Position numbers and translations under genes: made by a program. Source: Mariniphaga sp963747515 (GTDB taxonomy: Bacteria; Bacteroidota; Bacteroidia; Bacteroidales; Prolixibacteraceae). Taken from it: a stretch of DNA of 64,000 nucleotides. Below are positions 36,533 through 45,706 of the stretch, piece after piece. The notes below the pieces were generated by a model, which ran no database searches, had not been told where the DNA came from, and saw only the letters and a program-made list of their open reading frames with translations. The stretch's first letter is position 1, and every line of letters begins with the position of its first letter. The DNA is taken from assembly GCA_963747515.1 (NCBI GenBank), contig CAVVFN010000009.1, positions 248,001 to 312,000 on the forward strand, written 5' to 3'.

Positions 36533-37438
36533 ATGACCAGATTTCCTGTTATACGTTGGTTCGACAGAAATACCGTGAAGCATTTGCGCTTTCCGTTTTC
36601 CTTTTTTCTGATGCCTGTTTTCCTTTTTGCTTTAAGTCAGGCCCTTTTGGTGAATTGGTTTCATGCCATTTTTGCCTTTTTTATTTTGCATTTTCTGGTG
36701 TTTCCCTCCAGTAACGGATACAACAGTTATCAGGATCGCGATGAAGGCAGCATTGGTGGGTTAAAACATCCGCCCAAAGTTACCCGGCATCTTTTTTATG
36801 TTACCTTACTTTTCGATATTGCTGCCCTTGTTCTTGCCCTCATCGTTTCACCGCTGTTTTCTCTATTGGTTCTGGTTTTCATAATCGTATCGCGGATGTA
36901 CAGCTATCGCGGTATCCGGATAAAGAAATACCCGGTAGCCGGATTTTTGGTTGTTTTTATTTTTCAGGGCGCTTATGTTTATCTTATGACCTTAGTATCG
37001 GTATCGAACCAGTTTCTGCCCGCAGTTTTAACCCGCAGCAGTCTGATATGCATGAGCATTTCAAGTTTATTTATCGGAAGCATGTATCCACTCACACAGA
37101 TTTACCAGCATGAGGCTGATAAGAGAGATGGCGTAATTAGTATCAGTTATCTTTTGGGATATCGGGGTACTTTTTTATTTTCATTCATTTTATTTACTGC
37201 AGCATCTGTTTTGTTGTTTTTTTATTTTGGCCGCAGAAACCATTACACAGCTCTTCTTCTTTTTATGGTGCTCATCCTTCCGGTGGTGATTTTCCTCAAG
37301 AAGTGGTCTGATAAAGTACGTCGGAACAGCCGGTTTGCCAATTATGAGAATACCATGAAAGCCAATGTGCTTTCTGCAAGTTCTATGAATTTGTTTTTTA
37401 TATTACTGATTATTAACAACCGGCTAATGTTGTTTTAA
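36533..37438 (+). CDS. UbiA-family prenyltransferase homologue
   Basis: A 301-residue protein with about eight membrane helices. The first aspartate-rich loop reads NSYQDRDEGSIGG, like the N-x3-D-x-D prenyl-diphosphate site of the UbiA family. A second loop, YQHEADKRDGVISI, occupies the place of the second Asp motif. It is adjacent to a type III PKS (1-bp gap), so it may prenylate the polyketide product or make a membrane-anchored aromatic. The motif spacing is non-canonical, so activity is not certain. Confidence 0.7.
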   Translation: MTRFPVIRWFDRNTVKHLRFPFSFFLMPVFLFALSQALLVNWFHAIFAFFILHFLVFPSSNGYNSYQDRDEGSIGGLKHPPKVTRHLFYVTLLFDIAALVLALIVSPLFSLLVLVFIIVSRMYSYRGIRIKKYPVAGFLVVFIFQGAYVYLMTLVSVSNQFLPAVLTRSSLICMSISSLFIGSMYPLTQIYQHEADKRDGVISISYLLGYRGTFLFSFILFTAASVLLFFYFGRRNHYTALLLFMVLILPVVIFLKKWSDKVRRNSRFANYENTMKANVLSASSMNLFFILLIINNRLMLF

Positions 37439-37439
37439 T

Positions 37440-38540
37440 ATGAGCAGGATCATTTCTACCGGAACGGCAGTGCCAGAATATTCAGCCCCTCAGGAAAACA
37501 TTCTGGGTTATATGTGCGGGGCATATAACGATGAAACGGTGTCGCGTAAGCTGCGCATATTGTTTCATTCAAGCGGCATTCGTTCGCGGTATTCGGTAGT
37601 GCCCGATTTTGGTAATCAACAAGTGGATAATCTTTTTTTTGGAAATGGAAAGCCGGATGTGGAAAAGAGAATGGATCTTTTCCGCAAAAATGCTTCTGAC
37701 CTTGCTGTTGCTGCAATAAATAACCTTTTCAGTAAACTGGATACAGATATTCAATCCTTTGGAATAACTCACCTGATAACAGTAACCTGTACGGGCATAT
37801 ATTCCCCCGGACTGGAGACTGAAGTAATGGAAAAGTTGCTACTGCCCACTGATATTTTTCATACCTCAGTGAATTTTATGGGTTGCAATGCTGCTTTTCC
37901 GGCACAAAAAATTGCCGATTCCTTTACCCGTTCTGATGAGAATGCCCGGGTGCTGGTGGTTTGCCTTGAATTATGTACCATACATTTTCAACCTAAAGAT
38001 GATAACGATAATTTGCTGTCGAATACTATTTTTGGCGATGGGGCTGCTGCATTATTGATGGTATCCGATAAATTGGCAAGACAGCAAAATCTGAAAGGGC
38101 TTGAGGTTAAAGGGTTCTATTCCGGAATGTTGGGTGAAGGTAAGAGTCTGATGGGCTGGAATATAAAGCCGTTAAATTTTGAAATGGTATTAAGTGCGGG
38201 TATCCCCGCTTTTATCGGGCAAAAAATAAATCACTTTATTTCTGAAACCAGCAGGAATTTGAACGTGGCTCCCGGTATGATTGATAAATGGGCAGTTCAC
38301 CCGGGAGGACGAAAGATTCTTGACCAGGTTAAAGCGCAACTGGGACTGAATAATGGGGAAATGAATTATTCCTATCAGATTCTAAGGGATTATGGAAATA
38401 TGTCGTCTCCTACCATTCTTTTTATCCTGAACCTGATACAGGAGCAGGAATTGAAACACGGAGAGAAAATATTGGCTATTGGATTTGGACCAGGCATCAG
38501 TGTGGATACAGCATTATATCATTATGTGGAAGAAATTTAA
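37440..38540 (+). CDS. Type III polyketide synthase (chalcone/stilbene synthase family)
   Basis: A 366-residue thiolase-fold enzyme with the complete triad: C149 in NFMGCNAAF, H287 in WAVHPGGRKIL and N320 in YGNMSSPTILF. It also has the family blocks VTCTGIYSPGLE and FGDGAAALL. Enzymes of this group condense malonyl-CoA on an acyl starter to give alkylresorcinols, alkylpyrones or phloroglucinols. The downstream methyltransferase and FAD monooxygenase match the order of tailoring activities in the Streptomyces srs phenolic-lipid cluster (PKS, methyltransferase, hydroxylase). A methoxylated hydroxyquinol or quinone lipid is therefore a reasonable guess. Confidence 0.92.
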   Translation: MSRIISTGTAVPEYSAPQENILGYMCGAYNDETVSRKLRILFHSSGIRSRYSVVPDFGNQQVDNLFFGNGKPDVEKRMDLFRKNASDLAVAAINNLFSKLDTDIQSFGITHLITVTCTGIYSPGLETEVMEKLLLPTDIFHTSVNFMGCNAAFPAQKIADSFTRSDENARVLVVCLELCTIHFQPKDDNDNLLSNTIFGDGAAALLMVSDKLARQQNLKGLEVKGFYSGMLGEGKSLMGWNIKPLNFEMVLSAGIPAFIGQKINHFISETSRNLNVAPGMIDKWAVHPGGRKILDQVKAQLGLNNGEMNYSYQILRDYGNMSSPTILFILNLIQEQELKHGEKILAIGFGPGISVDTALYHYVEEI

Positions 38541-39267
38541 GCAGCGCTCTGCGCTTGATGAACTGCTTGATTCACCTGATATTCCGGAAGGTATGCTGGT
38601 AGAAAACCTGCGCGAACTTGATTTTCTAAACCGGAATACGGGAGGGCATGCTCTTAGCCTGAAAGGAATTAAAATGTTGCTGAACAATAAACGCAGGTCG
38701 TATCATATCGCCGATTTAGGTTGTGGCAGTGGTGATACCCTGCGATATGTGGCAAGATGGGCAAGAAAAAATGGATATAAAGTAAAATTAACAGGTGTGG
38801 ATATTAACCCGAATGCCATTCAGTATCTGAAAATGATGAGCACCAGCTTTCCTGAAATAGAGGGTTATGCAGGTGATTACAGGGAGTTTTTAATGCATTC
38901 AGCGGTTGATGTTTTTCATTGTTCCTTGTTTTGCCATCATTTAAACAGTGAAGAGCTTGCAGAACTATTTGGAGACATGAATTCGTCAGCAGGAATAGGT
39001 TTTGTAATCAATGATTTGAAGCGAAGTCCACTGGCCTATTTCGGGGCGAAGATTTTTACAGCTGTCTTTCGGGGCAGCCCCTTGTCAAGGCATGACGGAC
39101 CTCTCTCTGTTCTGCGAGGTTTTAAAAAAAAGGAAATTGAATTGTTGTTTAAGCAGGCAGGAGTCAGGCATTACCGGATCTTTAGGAGGCCGTTTTTTCG
39201 TTATTTAATAGTCGGTAAAAATTCTTCTGTGACGGAAGAGGCAGACTTTCAAAGAAAAATATTATGA
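38524..39267 (+). CDS. Class I SAM-dependent methyltransferase
   Basis: A 247-residue soluble methyltransferase with the SAM-binding motif IADLGCGSGDTLRYVARWA and the acidic loop LTGVDINPNAIQYL. The start ATG at 38524 overlaps the PKS stop by 17 bp. A longer frame from 38479 would overlap by 62 bp and adds residues unlike a protein start. It is likely to O- or C-methylate the PKS product. Unlike SrsB of Streptomyces it has no membrane helices, so it is analogous, not homologous by inspection. Confidence 0.85.
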   Translation: MWKKFKQRSALDELLDSPDIPEGMLVENLRELDFLNRNTGGHALSLKGIKMLLNNKRRSYHIADLGCGSGDTLRYVARWARKNGYKVKLTGVDINPNAIQYLKMMSTSFPEIEGYAGDYREFLMHSAVDVFHCSLFCHHLNSEELAELFGDMNSSAGIGFVINDLKRSPLAYFGAKIFTAVFRGSPLSRHDGPLSVLRGFKKKEIELLFKQAGVRHYRIFRRPFFRYLIVGKNSSVTEEADFQRKIL

Positions 39268-40862
39268 AACAGGTTAATGGGAAAATGCCCGAAGTGCTTA
39301 TTGCCGGTGCGGGGCCTACAGGGTTAATGATGGCATGTCAGTTGTCACTGTTTAACATTCGTCTGCGTATAATCGATATGAAGGTATCTCCTTCATCCTA
39401 TTCGGGGGCAATGGTTATTCATGCCCGGACGATGGAAATCTTTCAGCAAATCGGGCTTGCGGAAAAGATGCTGGAACAGGGTACTGTAGTCAACGGACTT
39501 TCTGTTTATTTTAATGGGAAGAAGTCAGGCCACCTGAATCTAAAAGGAACAGGCAGCTCATTGTCAAAATTTCCTTTCATGCTGCTGCTGGAACAGTCAA
39601 AAACTGAAGGTTTGCTCATTGAATTTCTGCGGCAGAAAGGCATCGGGGTTGAATGGGATACTGAACTTGTATCAATGGAACAACAAGAACAAGGAGTGGA
39701 GGCTGAACTCATCCTGCCTGTTGGTGACAGGGAAAAGGTAAAGGCAGAATATCTTGTAGCAGCCGATGGAGGCAAGAGTACCATCCGGTCGCTGCTAAAA
39801 ATTCCTTTTGAAGGGAAAACGCATCATTCTGCTTTATCTGTTATGGAATGTGATAGCGATATAATCTCGCCTTCCAATGAACTTCTGTTTTCCTTTTCAA
39901 GGCAGGCAACTACCGGTTTTTTTCCCCTCTCCAAAGGAAACTGGAGGATTGATGCTGCTTTTCAGAGAATAAGGACAGGCAGCGGTTTATCGTTTAATGC
40001 GGTTCAGAAGAATTTTAACCGGAATACCAGGCTGAACGCCAATGTTCGTAATCCGGAGTGGTTTACCGTATTTCATTCACATGGGAAGTATGCACGCTTT
40101 TATAGAATTAACAGGTGCTTTCTTGCAGGTGATGCGGCCCATTTATTTACTCCGGTTGGCGGACAGGGGATGAATACCGGGTTGCAGGATGCACATAACC
40201 TGGCCTGGAAAATGGCAATGGTAATTAAGGGGAAGATACTGCCTGAAACTCTGGATACCTATCAGACGGAACGAAAACCTGTTGCCATCAGAACATGCCG
40301 TTCCTCCGACAGGTTTTTTAAGCTGGCAGCTTCAGGAGGCTTAGTTTACAAATTATTCAGAAGTTATCTTCTTGCTCCTTTATTGGGTGTATTTTTTAAG
40401 TTAATGAAAGTGAAACCGATTTCTGAATCTATTTTTAAAAGAATTTCCGGAACAGGGATTTCTTATCCGGAGAATTTTCTGAATTTCGATGGATCTGAAA
40501 ATATACTTGCAACTGCTCCCCGTCCGGGTGAGCGGATTCCTTATTTCAAATATGTCGATACTGATGGAAATGAGGTTTCAATTGATGATAAGCTGAGCAG
40601 TGACCGTTTTCACCTGTTAATTTTTGAAGGGAACAATTCCAATAAAAAAGAACTTCAGAAAGCGGTAAAGGAATTCCGGAATACAGTATCAACTCATATT
40701 ATTTCTTTAAATCAGGGTTCGGGTGATTTGTATGTTAAGTTTGGAATTAAATCACAGGGATGGTATTTGATAAGGCCTGATCTTTATATTACCTGCCGGT
40801 CGGATGAATCGGGTGCAGAACATTTAAAAGCCTGCTTGCATCTGCTGTTTAAAATTAAATAA
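39264..40862 (+). CDS. FAD-dependent aromatic monooxygenase
   Basis: A 532-residue flavoprotein of the PHBH/TfdB class: GAGPTG dinucleotide fold (15-20), the DG motif YLVAADGGKST (164-173) and the GD motif CFLAGDAAHLFTPVGGQGMN (286-304). A C-terminal thioredoxin-like domain (~430-530) is typical of phenol hydroxylase-like members. It would hydroxylate the aromatic ring made by the PKS. It overlaps the methyltransferase gene by 4 bp (ATGA). Confidence 0.9.
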   Translation: MKQVNGKMPEVLIAGAGPTGLMMACQLSLFNIRLRIIDMKVSPSSYSGAMVIHARTMEIFQQIGLAEKMLEQGTVVNGLSVYFNGKKSGHLNLKGTGSSLSKFPFMLLLEQSKTEGLLIEFLRQKGIGVEWDTELVSMEQQEQGVEAELILPVGDREKVKAEYLVAADGGKSTIRSLLKIPFEGKTHHSALSVMECDSDIISPSNELLFSFSRQATTGFFPLSKGNWRIDAAFQRIRTGSGLSFNAVQKNFNRNTRLNANVRNPEWFTVFHSHGKYARFYRINRCFLAGDAAHLFTPVGGQGMNTGLQDAHNLAWKMAMVIKGKILPETLDTYQTERKPVAIRTCRSSDRFFKLAASGGLVYKLFRSYLLAPLLGVFFKLMKVKPISESIFKRISGTGISYPENFLNFDGSENILATAPRPGERIPYFKYVDTDGNEVSIDDKLSSDRFHLLIFEGNNSNKKELQKAVKEFRNTVSTHIISLNQGSGDLYVKFGIKSQGWYLIRPDLYITCRSDESGAEHLKACLHLLFKIK

Positions 40863-40863
40863 A

Positions 40864-41325
40864 ATGAATCAAACATCAAAACATGAAAAGAGATTTCAGT
40901 TCTGGCAGAAATGGCTTTTTTACAGCAGTATTCTGTTTGCCTTATTTGGGGTGGTATTGGCTTTATTTGGTAACAACCCCCTTTTCAAGCCTTATCACAG
41001 AATGCTTGCCCTGATTTTTTTTGATAAGGAAGCATTTCCGGAAAATACGCAGGAACTCTATACTTTCATTATGGGGCCTGTGGGTGCAAACATTGCCGGA
41101 TTCTATCTTTTGCTGGTCTATATTGCCGGGTATCCTTTTAAACGGAAGGAGCGATGGGCACGTTCGGCAATCATTGTTTCATTTGCCTCCTGGTTTATAA
41201 TAGATGCCATTGTTTCAGTATATTATGGTGTGCTGTTCCAGGTACTGGTATTGCATCTGCTTGTTTCTGTACCTCAAAAAGCTTTACCACTAATTTTCAC
41301 ATGGAAGGAATTTGATCTGAAATAA
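40864..41325 (+). CDS. Small four-helix membrane protein of the PKS cluster
   Basis: A 153-residue protein with four predicted membrane helices (~17-37, 77-98, 108-124, 126-145). It contains FFDKEAFPENTQELYTF and GPVGANIAGFYLLLVYIAGYPF. I do not recognise the family. It starts 1 bp after the monooxygenase stop, so it belongs to the cluster and could be a membrane anchor or carrier for a lipophilic product. Confidence 0.75.
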   Translation: MNQTSKHEKRFQFWQKWLFYSSILFALFGVVLALFGNNPLFKPYHRMLALIFFDKEAFPENTQELYTFIMGPVGANIAGFYLLLVYIAGYPFKRKERWARSAIIVSFASWFIIDAIVSVYYGVLFQVLVLHLLVSVPQKALPLIFTWKEFDLK

Positions 41326-41441
41326 TATATTGGTAATTTCATAATTCTCAGGCGATGCATGAATAAGTAGGTCAAAAGAAGGGCATTTTTTAAAGAGTAA
41401 CATCCATTAAACTTCTATGGGGCAGGGAAAGATTCAGTTGA

Positions 41442-41472
41442 TTCACCGGATGATAAAAAATCATCCGGTGAA
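41442..41472. terminator. Hairpin between convergent genes
   Basis: TTCACCGGATGA (41442-41453) and TCATCCGGTGAA (41461-41472) form a perfect 12-bp stem with a 7-nt A-rich loop. It lies between the end of the PKS cluster and the end of valS and probably ends transcription on both strands, although neither side has a long T-tract. Confidence 0.65.
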
Positions 41473-41483
41473 AAGTTTCAGGT

Positions 41484-44111
41484 TTATTTTATTGAAGAGA
41501 TTCTTTCCTCCAGTACTTTAATTTTAGCCTCCGCATCGGCTTGTTTTGCTTTTTCTTTAGCTACTACTGTTTCCGGGGCGCTGTTGACAAACCGTTCATT
41601 GCCCAGTTTTTTGAGAACTGAGTTTAAGAAACCCTTTGTATAATTCAGTTCTTCTTCCAGCTTTCTCCGCTCTTCTTTCACGTCAATAAAATCTTCGAGA
41701 GGAATATAGAAATTGGTTGATTTTACCCGGAAGGATGCTGCTCCCTGTACCTCATCGGAAACCGTTTCGAGTGCAGAAAGATTAGCCAGTTTAATTACTA
41801 CACTATTGAAAGCTTTTTCGTAACCTTTATCTCCCTGCTGAACATTCAGCACCAGGGAATCCTTATTTGGAATACTTTTATCGGTTCTAATTTTACGGAT
41901 TCCCGAAACGGCTTCCTTTACATTTTCAAAAGAGGCTAATAAATCTTTATCATACGGATTAATTTTTGGCATCTGACTGATCATGATGCTTTCTCCCTCA
42001 ATCCGGGTTTTAAGCAACTGCCATATTTCTTCGGTGATGAACGGCATAAAAGGGTGCATCAGACGCAGGAGTTGGTCGAACAATTCCACCACTTCAGCAT
42101 AAGTTTTAACATCGATAGGCTGTTGGTACGGAGGTTTTACTATCTCCAGCAGCCAGCCTGAGAATTCATCACGAACGGTAGTATAAATGGTCATTAATGC
42201 CTCTGAAATGCGGAACTGATTGAACTGTGAATCCAATAGCTCAACCACCTCATTTAACTTGTTGGAAAACCAGTTAACAGCCAGTTTTGAATGCTCCGGC
42301 TGTTCGGTTTCAGAAGAAACTTCCCAATTTTTCACCAGACGGAATGCATTCCAGATTTTTGTAGCAAATCCTGCACCCTGCTGTGGCAGGCTTTCATCGA
42401 AAAGCAGATCCCCTCCTGCAGGTGAACACAGCAACATGCCGACACGCACTCCATCGGCACCATATTTGGAAATTAAATCAAGCGGGTCGGGTGAATTGCC
42501 CAATGATTTTGACATCTTTCTGCGTTGGGCATCACGCACCATACCTGTAAAATACACGTTTTTAAATGGATATTGATTTTCGTACTCATATCCGGCAATA
42601 ATCATACGCGCCACCCAAAAGAAAATAATATCGGGTGCAGTTACCAAATCTGAGGTGGGATAATAATATGCCAGTTCTTTATTCCCGGGATTGCGAATGC
42701 CGTCGAATACTGAAATTGGCCATAGCCAGCTTGAGAACCAGGTATCCAATACATCTTCATCCTGTATCAGGTCAGCCAGAGTAAGGTTACTGTTGCCGGT
42801 TTTCTCCCTTGCAATATTTAATGCCGTTTCGGCCGATTGGGCACAAACAAAGTCACCACCGGGCAGGTAGTAAACAGGAATCTGATGGCCCCACCATAAC
42901 TGACGGCTGATACACCAGTCCTTTATATTGCCCGTCCAGTGGCGGTAAATATTTTTAAATTTTGGCGGATGAAACTGAATGGTACCGTTCATTACGTTAT
43001 CCAGTGCTGGCTTTACCAGATCTTCCATTTTCAGGAACCACTGCACTGAAAGTTTGGGTTCAATGGCAACATTGGTGCGTTCCGAGAAACCCACTTTATT
43101 GGTATAATCTTCAATGTGGTCAATATTCCCTGCTTTTTCCAGTTCCGGAATGATTTTTTCCCGCACAACAAACCGGTCTTCTCCAATGAACATTTCGGCA
43201 GCTTTACTAAGTGTTCCGTCGTCATTGAATATATCAATGGAAGGAAGATTATGGCGTAACCCGATTTCATAATCGTTTATATCGTGGGCAGGGGTGATTT
43301 TCAGGCACCCTGTTCCAAAATCCATATCCACATAGCCGTCTTCAATTATTGGAATGGAACGATTGATAAGCGGCACCAGTACATGTTTCCCTTTCAGGTG
43401 AGTGAACCTTTTGTCGGCAGGATTTACACAAACAGCAGTATCGCCCAGAATGGTTTCAGGACGGGTGGTAGCGATGGTAATATATCCTTTTTCACCATCC
43501 AGTTTGTATTTCAGGTAGTACAGTTTTGATTTTACTTCCCTGTAATTTACCTCCTCGTCGGAAAGGGCGGTTTTGGCTGCCGGATCCCAGTTTACCATAC
43601 GTACTCCCCGGTAAATAAACCCTTTTTTGTATAAATCAACAAATATGCGGATGACCGATTCACTGCGGGTTTCATCCATGGTAAATGCAGTGCGATCCCA
43701 ATCGCATGAAGCACCCAGCTTTTTTAACTGTTCCAGGATAATTCCCCCATGCTTATGGGTCCAGTCCCAGGCATGTTCCAGAAATTCTTCCCTGCTCAGG
43801 TCATATTTGTCGATTCCTTCTGCCCGTAATTTATTTACTACCTTCGCTTCAGTGGCAATGGATGCATGGTCGGTACCGGGTACCCAGCAGGCATTTTTGC
43901 CGTTCATACGTGCCCTGCGAATCAGAATATCCTGAATGGTATTATTGAGCATGTGCCCCATATGCAACACACCCGTTACATTGGGAGGAGGAATAACGAT
44001 TGTATAAGCCTCGCGTTCATCGGGTTCTGAGTGGAAAAATTTATGTTGCATCCAGAACTGGTACCATTTTTCTTCTACTTCTGCCGCGATGTATTTGCTC
44101 GGAATTTCCAT
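41484..44111 (-). CDS. valS: Valine--tRNA ligase
   Basis: An 875-residue class I aminoacyl-tRNA synthetase. It has the HIGH-type motif in PPNVTGVLHMGHMLNNT, editing-domain block TTRPETILGDTAVCV, KMSKSLGNS, the tRNA-binding helical domain and a C-terminal coiled coil (~810-875, LEEELNYTKGFLNSVLKKLG). All are in the order expected for ValRS. It charges tRNA-Val in the cytoplasm. A TACATTTG promoter box lies 39 bp upstream. Confidence 0.97.
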   Translation of the reverse strand: MEIPSKYIAAEVEEKWYQFWMQHKFFHSEPDEREAYTIVIPPPNVTGVLHMGHMLNNTIQDILIRRARMNGKNACWVPGTDHASIATEAKVVNKLRAEGIDKYDLSREEFLEHAWDWTHKHGGIILEQLKKLGASCDWDRTAFTMDETRSESVIRIFVDLYKKGFIYRGVRMVNWDPAAKTALSDEEVNYREVKSKLYYLKYKLDGEKGYITIATTRPETILGDTAVCVNPADKRFTHLKGKHVLVPLINRSIPIIEDGYVDMDFGTGCLKITPAHDINDYEIGLRHNLPSIDIFNDDGTLSKAAEMFIGEDRFVVREKIIPELEKAGNIDHIEDYTNKVGFSERTNVAIEPKLSVQWFLKMEDLVKPALDNVMNGTIQFHPPKFKNIYRHWTGNIKDWCISRQLWWGHQIPVYYLPGGDFVCAQSAETALNIAREKTGNSNLTLADLIQDEDVLDTWFSSWLWPISVFDGIRNPGNKELAYYYPTSDLVTAPDIIFFWVARMIIAGYEYENQYPFKNVYFTGMVRDAQRRKMSKSLGNSPDPLDLISKYGADGVRVGMLLCSPAGGDLLFDESLPQQGAGFATKIWNAFRLVKNWEVSSETEQPEHSKLAVNWFSNKLNEVVELLDSQFNQFRISEALMTIYTTVRDEFSGWLLEIVKPPYQQPIDVKTYAEVVELFDQLLRLMHPFMPFITEEIWQLLKTRIEGESIMISQMPKINPYDKDLLASFENVKEAVSGIRKIRTDKSIPNKDSLVLNVQQGDKGYEKAFNSVVIKLANLSALETVSDEVQGAASFRVKSTNFYIPLEDFIDVKEERRKLEEELNYTKGFLNSVLKKLGNERFVNSAPETVVAKEKAKQADAEAKIKVLEERISSIK

Positions 44112-44149
44112 ATTATCTTCTTACTGAATTCTACCTAAAATTTGAGGTG

Positions 44150-44157
44150 CAAATGTA
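44150..44157 (-). promoter_or_regulatory. TACATTTG -7 box for valS
   Basis: The minus strand reads TACATTTG, a perfect TAnnTTTG box. The predicted leader is about 30 nt, so no T-box or other long leader is expected. Confidence 0.55.
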
Positions 44158-44277
44158 CGAGGAAAAGTTTAATTGTAAAAGGCTGCTCCGTGACAGAAGT
44201 TTACCTGCATTTTTTTGAACATGGTAAAGAGCAACATTTATTTGATGCCCTCGCCCTGACGCAATAAGTTGCCTATG

Positions 44278-44299
44278 TTCCTCTTCAATTGAAGAGGAA
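44278..44299. promoter_or_regulatory. Perfect 22-bp palindrome upstream of valS
   Basis: The half TTCCTCTTCAA (44278-44288) is followed directly by its exact reverse complement (44289-44299). It lies about 120 bp upstream of the valS promoter box in a 400-bp gap that otherwise holds only a terminator. It could be an operator for a dimeric regulator, or a hairpin with a run of A (44298-44301) behind it. No regulator can be named. Confidence 0.4.
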
Positions 44300-44390
44300 A
44301 AAGCATCTGACAGGTGGCAGGGTGAGCGTTAATTTCATTTAATATGGAAAGAAATTATGTTTACAGAAACATGAACAACCCGTCTCTTAA

Positions 44391-44428
44391 AAGGAACACC
44401 GGAAGCTTTTAATCTGCTGGTGTTCCTT
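44391..44428 (-). terminator. Intrinsic terminator for the lipoprotein gene at 44511
   Basis: AAGGAACACC (44391-44400) and GGTGTTCCTT (44419-44428) form a 10-bp perfect stem with an 18-nt loop. On the minus strand the stem is followed by TTTTAA, as expected for an intrinsic terminator 83 bp after the stop of the lipoprotein gene. Confidence 0.65.
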
Positions 44429-44510
44429 ATTTATGGGGCAGAATTACAAAATAGAAAAGCGATGTCTGGGAATTAAACTTTGATCTATTTCAGGATGTAA
44501 ACCTATATTT

Positions 44511-45350
44511 TTATTTCCCTGGTTGGTGTTTGATTCTGCCAATGATTATTATCTTTTCAATTCCATTGCGTGTAAGGATTGCCTGGTTGTCGCAATCGCC
44601 CTCTCCGTAATTGATACTCCATGATTTATCCCCGGCATTAACCGATACGTTACCGCTTACTATCTGCCGGCAGGAATTTAAAAATACCAGAGGATTTTCT
44701 TCCAGAATGGTTTTTGTAATTGTTATCCCATCCTGCCATTCTGTAACCACTTCGCCCCATGACCTTGTAACATCATCGCTCCGGTCAGAAACTTTTCCCA
44801 ATTCGTGGCTTCTGTTCATTGTACCTTTACGGTATGCCGTTTTTTCTTCAGTAGTGACGGTGATTTCTTCATTTACTTCTGAAATTCTGGTTTTATTTTC
44901 TCTGTTTAACGTTACTGTTTTAGCGATAACACCCTCAACTCCCCATCCATTTACCGAAAAGTTCTCAAATGTTTTTGTCCGGGTGGTCATAAGGTTTTCG
45001 AAGGAGGAGGAGGTGACAATGATTTTACCCGATCTGATTTTTCCGTCTTTCCCTTCACATGCATTACCAAAATCAATGATCATTTTCCGGGGGTCTGCAT
45101 TTCTGTAATAGGTAACTACCGGACAAGAACCCTCTGCATTATTTCCATCCGGAGTTGCCGACTTTAACAATCCCAGCTGGTTGTCAATTACTTCTTCTGA
45201 ATATTCATCAAGATCAGCCAGTAAGTTTTCGACTTCAATTTCCTGTTCAATCACCTCAGTATTTGCCGATGGTTCAACTTCTTTTTTTTGACAGGATATC
45301 ATTGTTGCTGCAAACAGCCCGGTCAACACTAACAACATTAATTTCTTCAT
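44511..45350 (-). CDS. Lipoprotein of unknown function
   Basis: A 279-residue lipoprotein. Starting at the ATG read at 45348-45350 gives a signal peptide MKKLMLLVLTGLFAATMISC with lipobox ISC; the longer frame to 45443 adds 31 residues ahead of it. The mature part has an acidic linker (~24-60) and a beta-rich domain with repeated strand pairs (GKIRSGKIIVTSSSFENL, TEEKTAYRKGTMNRSHEL). The domain resembles lipoproteins of Bacteroidota with no assigned role. Two cysteines near the C-terminus (NSCRQIVSG, GEGDCDNQ) may form a disulfide. Confidence 0.75.
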   Translation of the reverse strand: MKKLMLLVLTGLFAATMISCQKKEVEPSANTEVIEQEIEVENLLADLDEYSEEVIDNQLGLLKSATPDGNNAEGSCPVVTYYRNADPRKMIIDFGNACEGKDGKIRSGKIIVTSSSFENLMTTRTKTFENFSVNGWGVEGVIAKTVTLNRENKTRISEVNEEITVTTEEKTAYRKGTMNRSHELGKVSDRSDDVTRSWGEVVTEWQDGITITKTILEENPLVFLNSCRQIVSGNVSVNAGDKSWSINYGEGDCDNQAILTRNGIEKIIIIGRIKHQPGK

Positions 45351-45659
45351 AGCGCATATAAATTTAAATATTGAAAAATAGTTTTGCATAGTTAGATACC
45401 CGTTTAGCCAAAAAGTTAAATATAAATGTAATTTTTTTTTCATTAATAATTTAACTTATGATTGTTTTTATTATCTAATGGTTAAAAGAATAAGCCGGGA
45501 ATGAGCCAAAATGCAGATTTGCGGTTAAATTTCTTTTGCAATTGCAACTTTTGAACCTTTCAGATGAGTACTGTTTTGAAATTTATATTAACGGGTAAAG
45601 CAGAATTTTATCCAAAAGGTTTAATGCTGCATCTATTTAAGTAATATGAATTAAAAAGA

Positions 45660-45685
45660 GGATGCCTGCAGCTGCAGACATCCCC
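45660..45685 (-). terminator. Intrinsic terminator for the lipoprotein gene at 45707
   Basis: A near-perfect palindrome, GGATG-CTGCAG then CTGCAG-CATCC, forms a stem 21 bp after the stop of the gene. The minus strand continues TCTTTTTAATT, a reasonable T-tract. Confidence 0.65.
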
Positions 45686-45706
45686 TTTTCGTATGAAAAT
45701 ATATTT

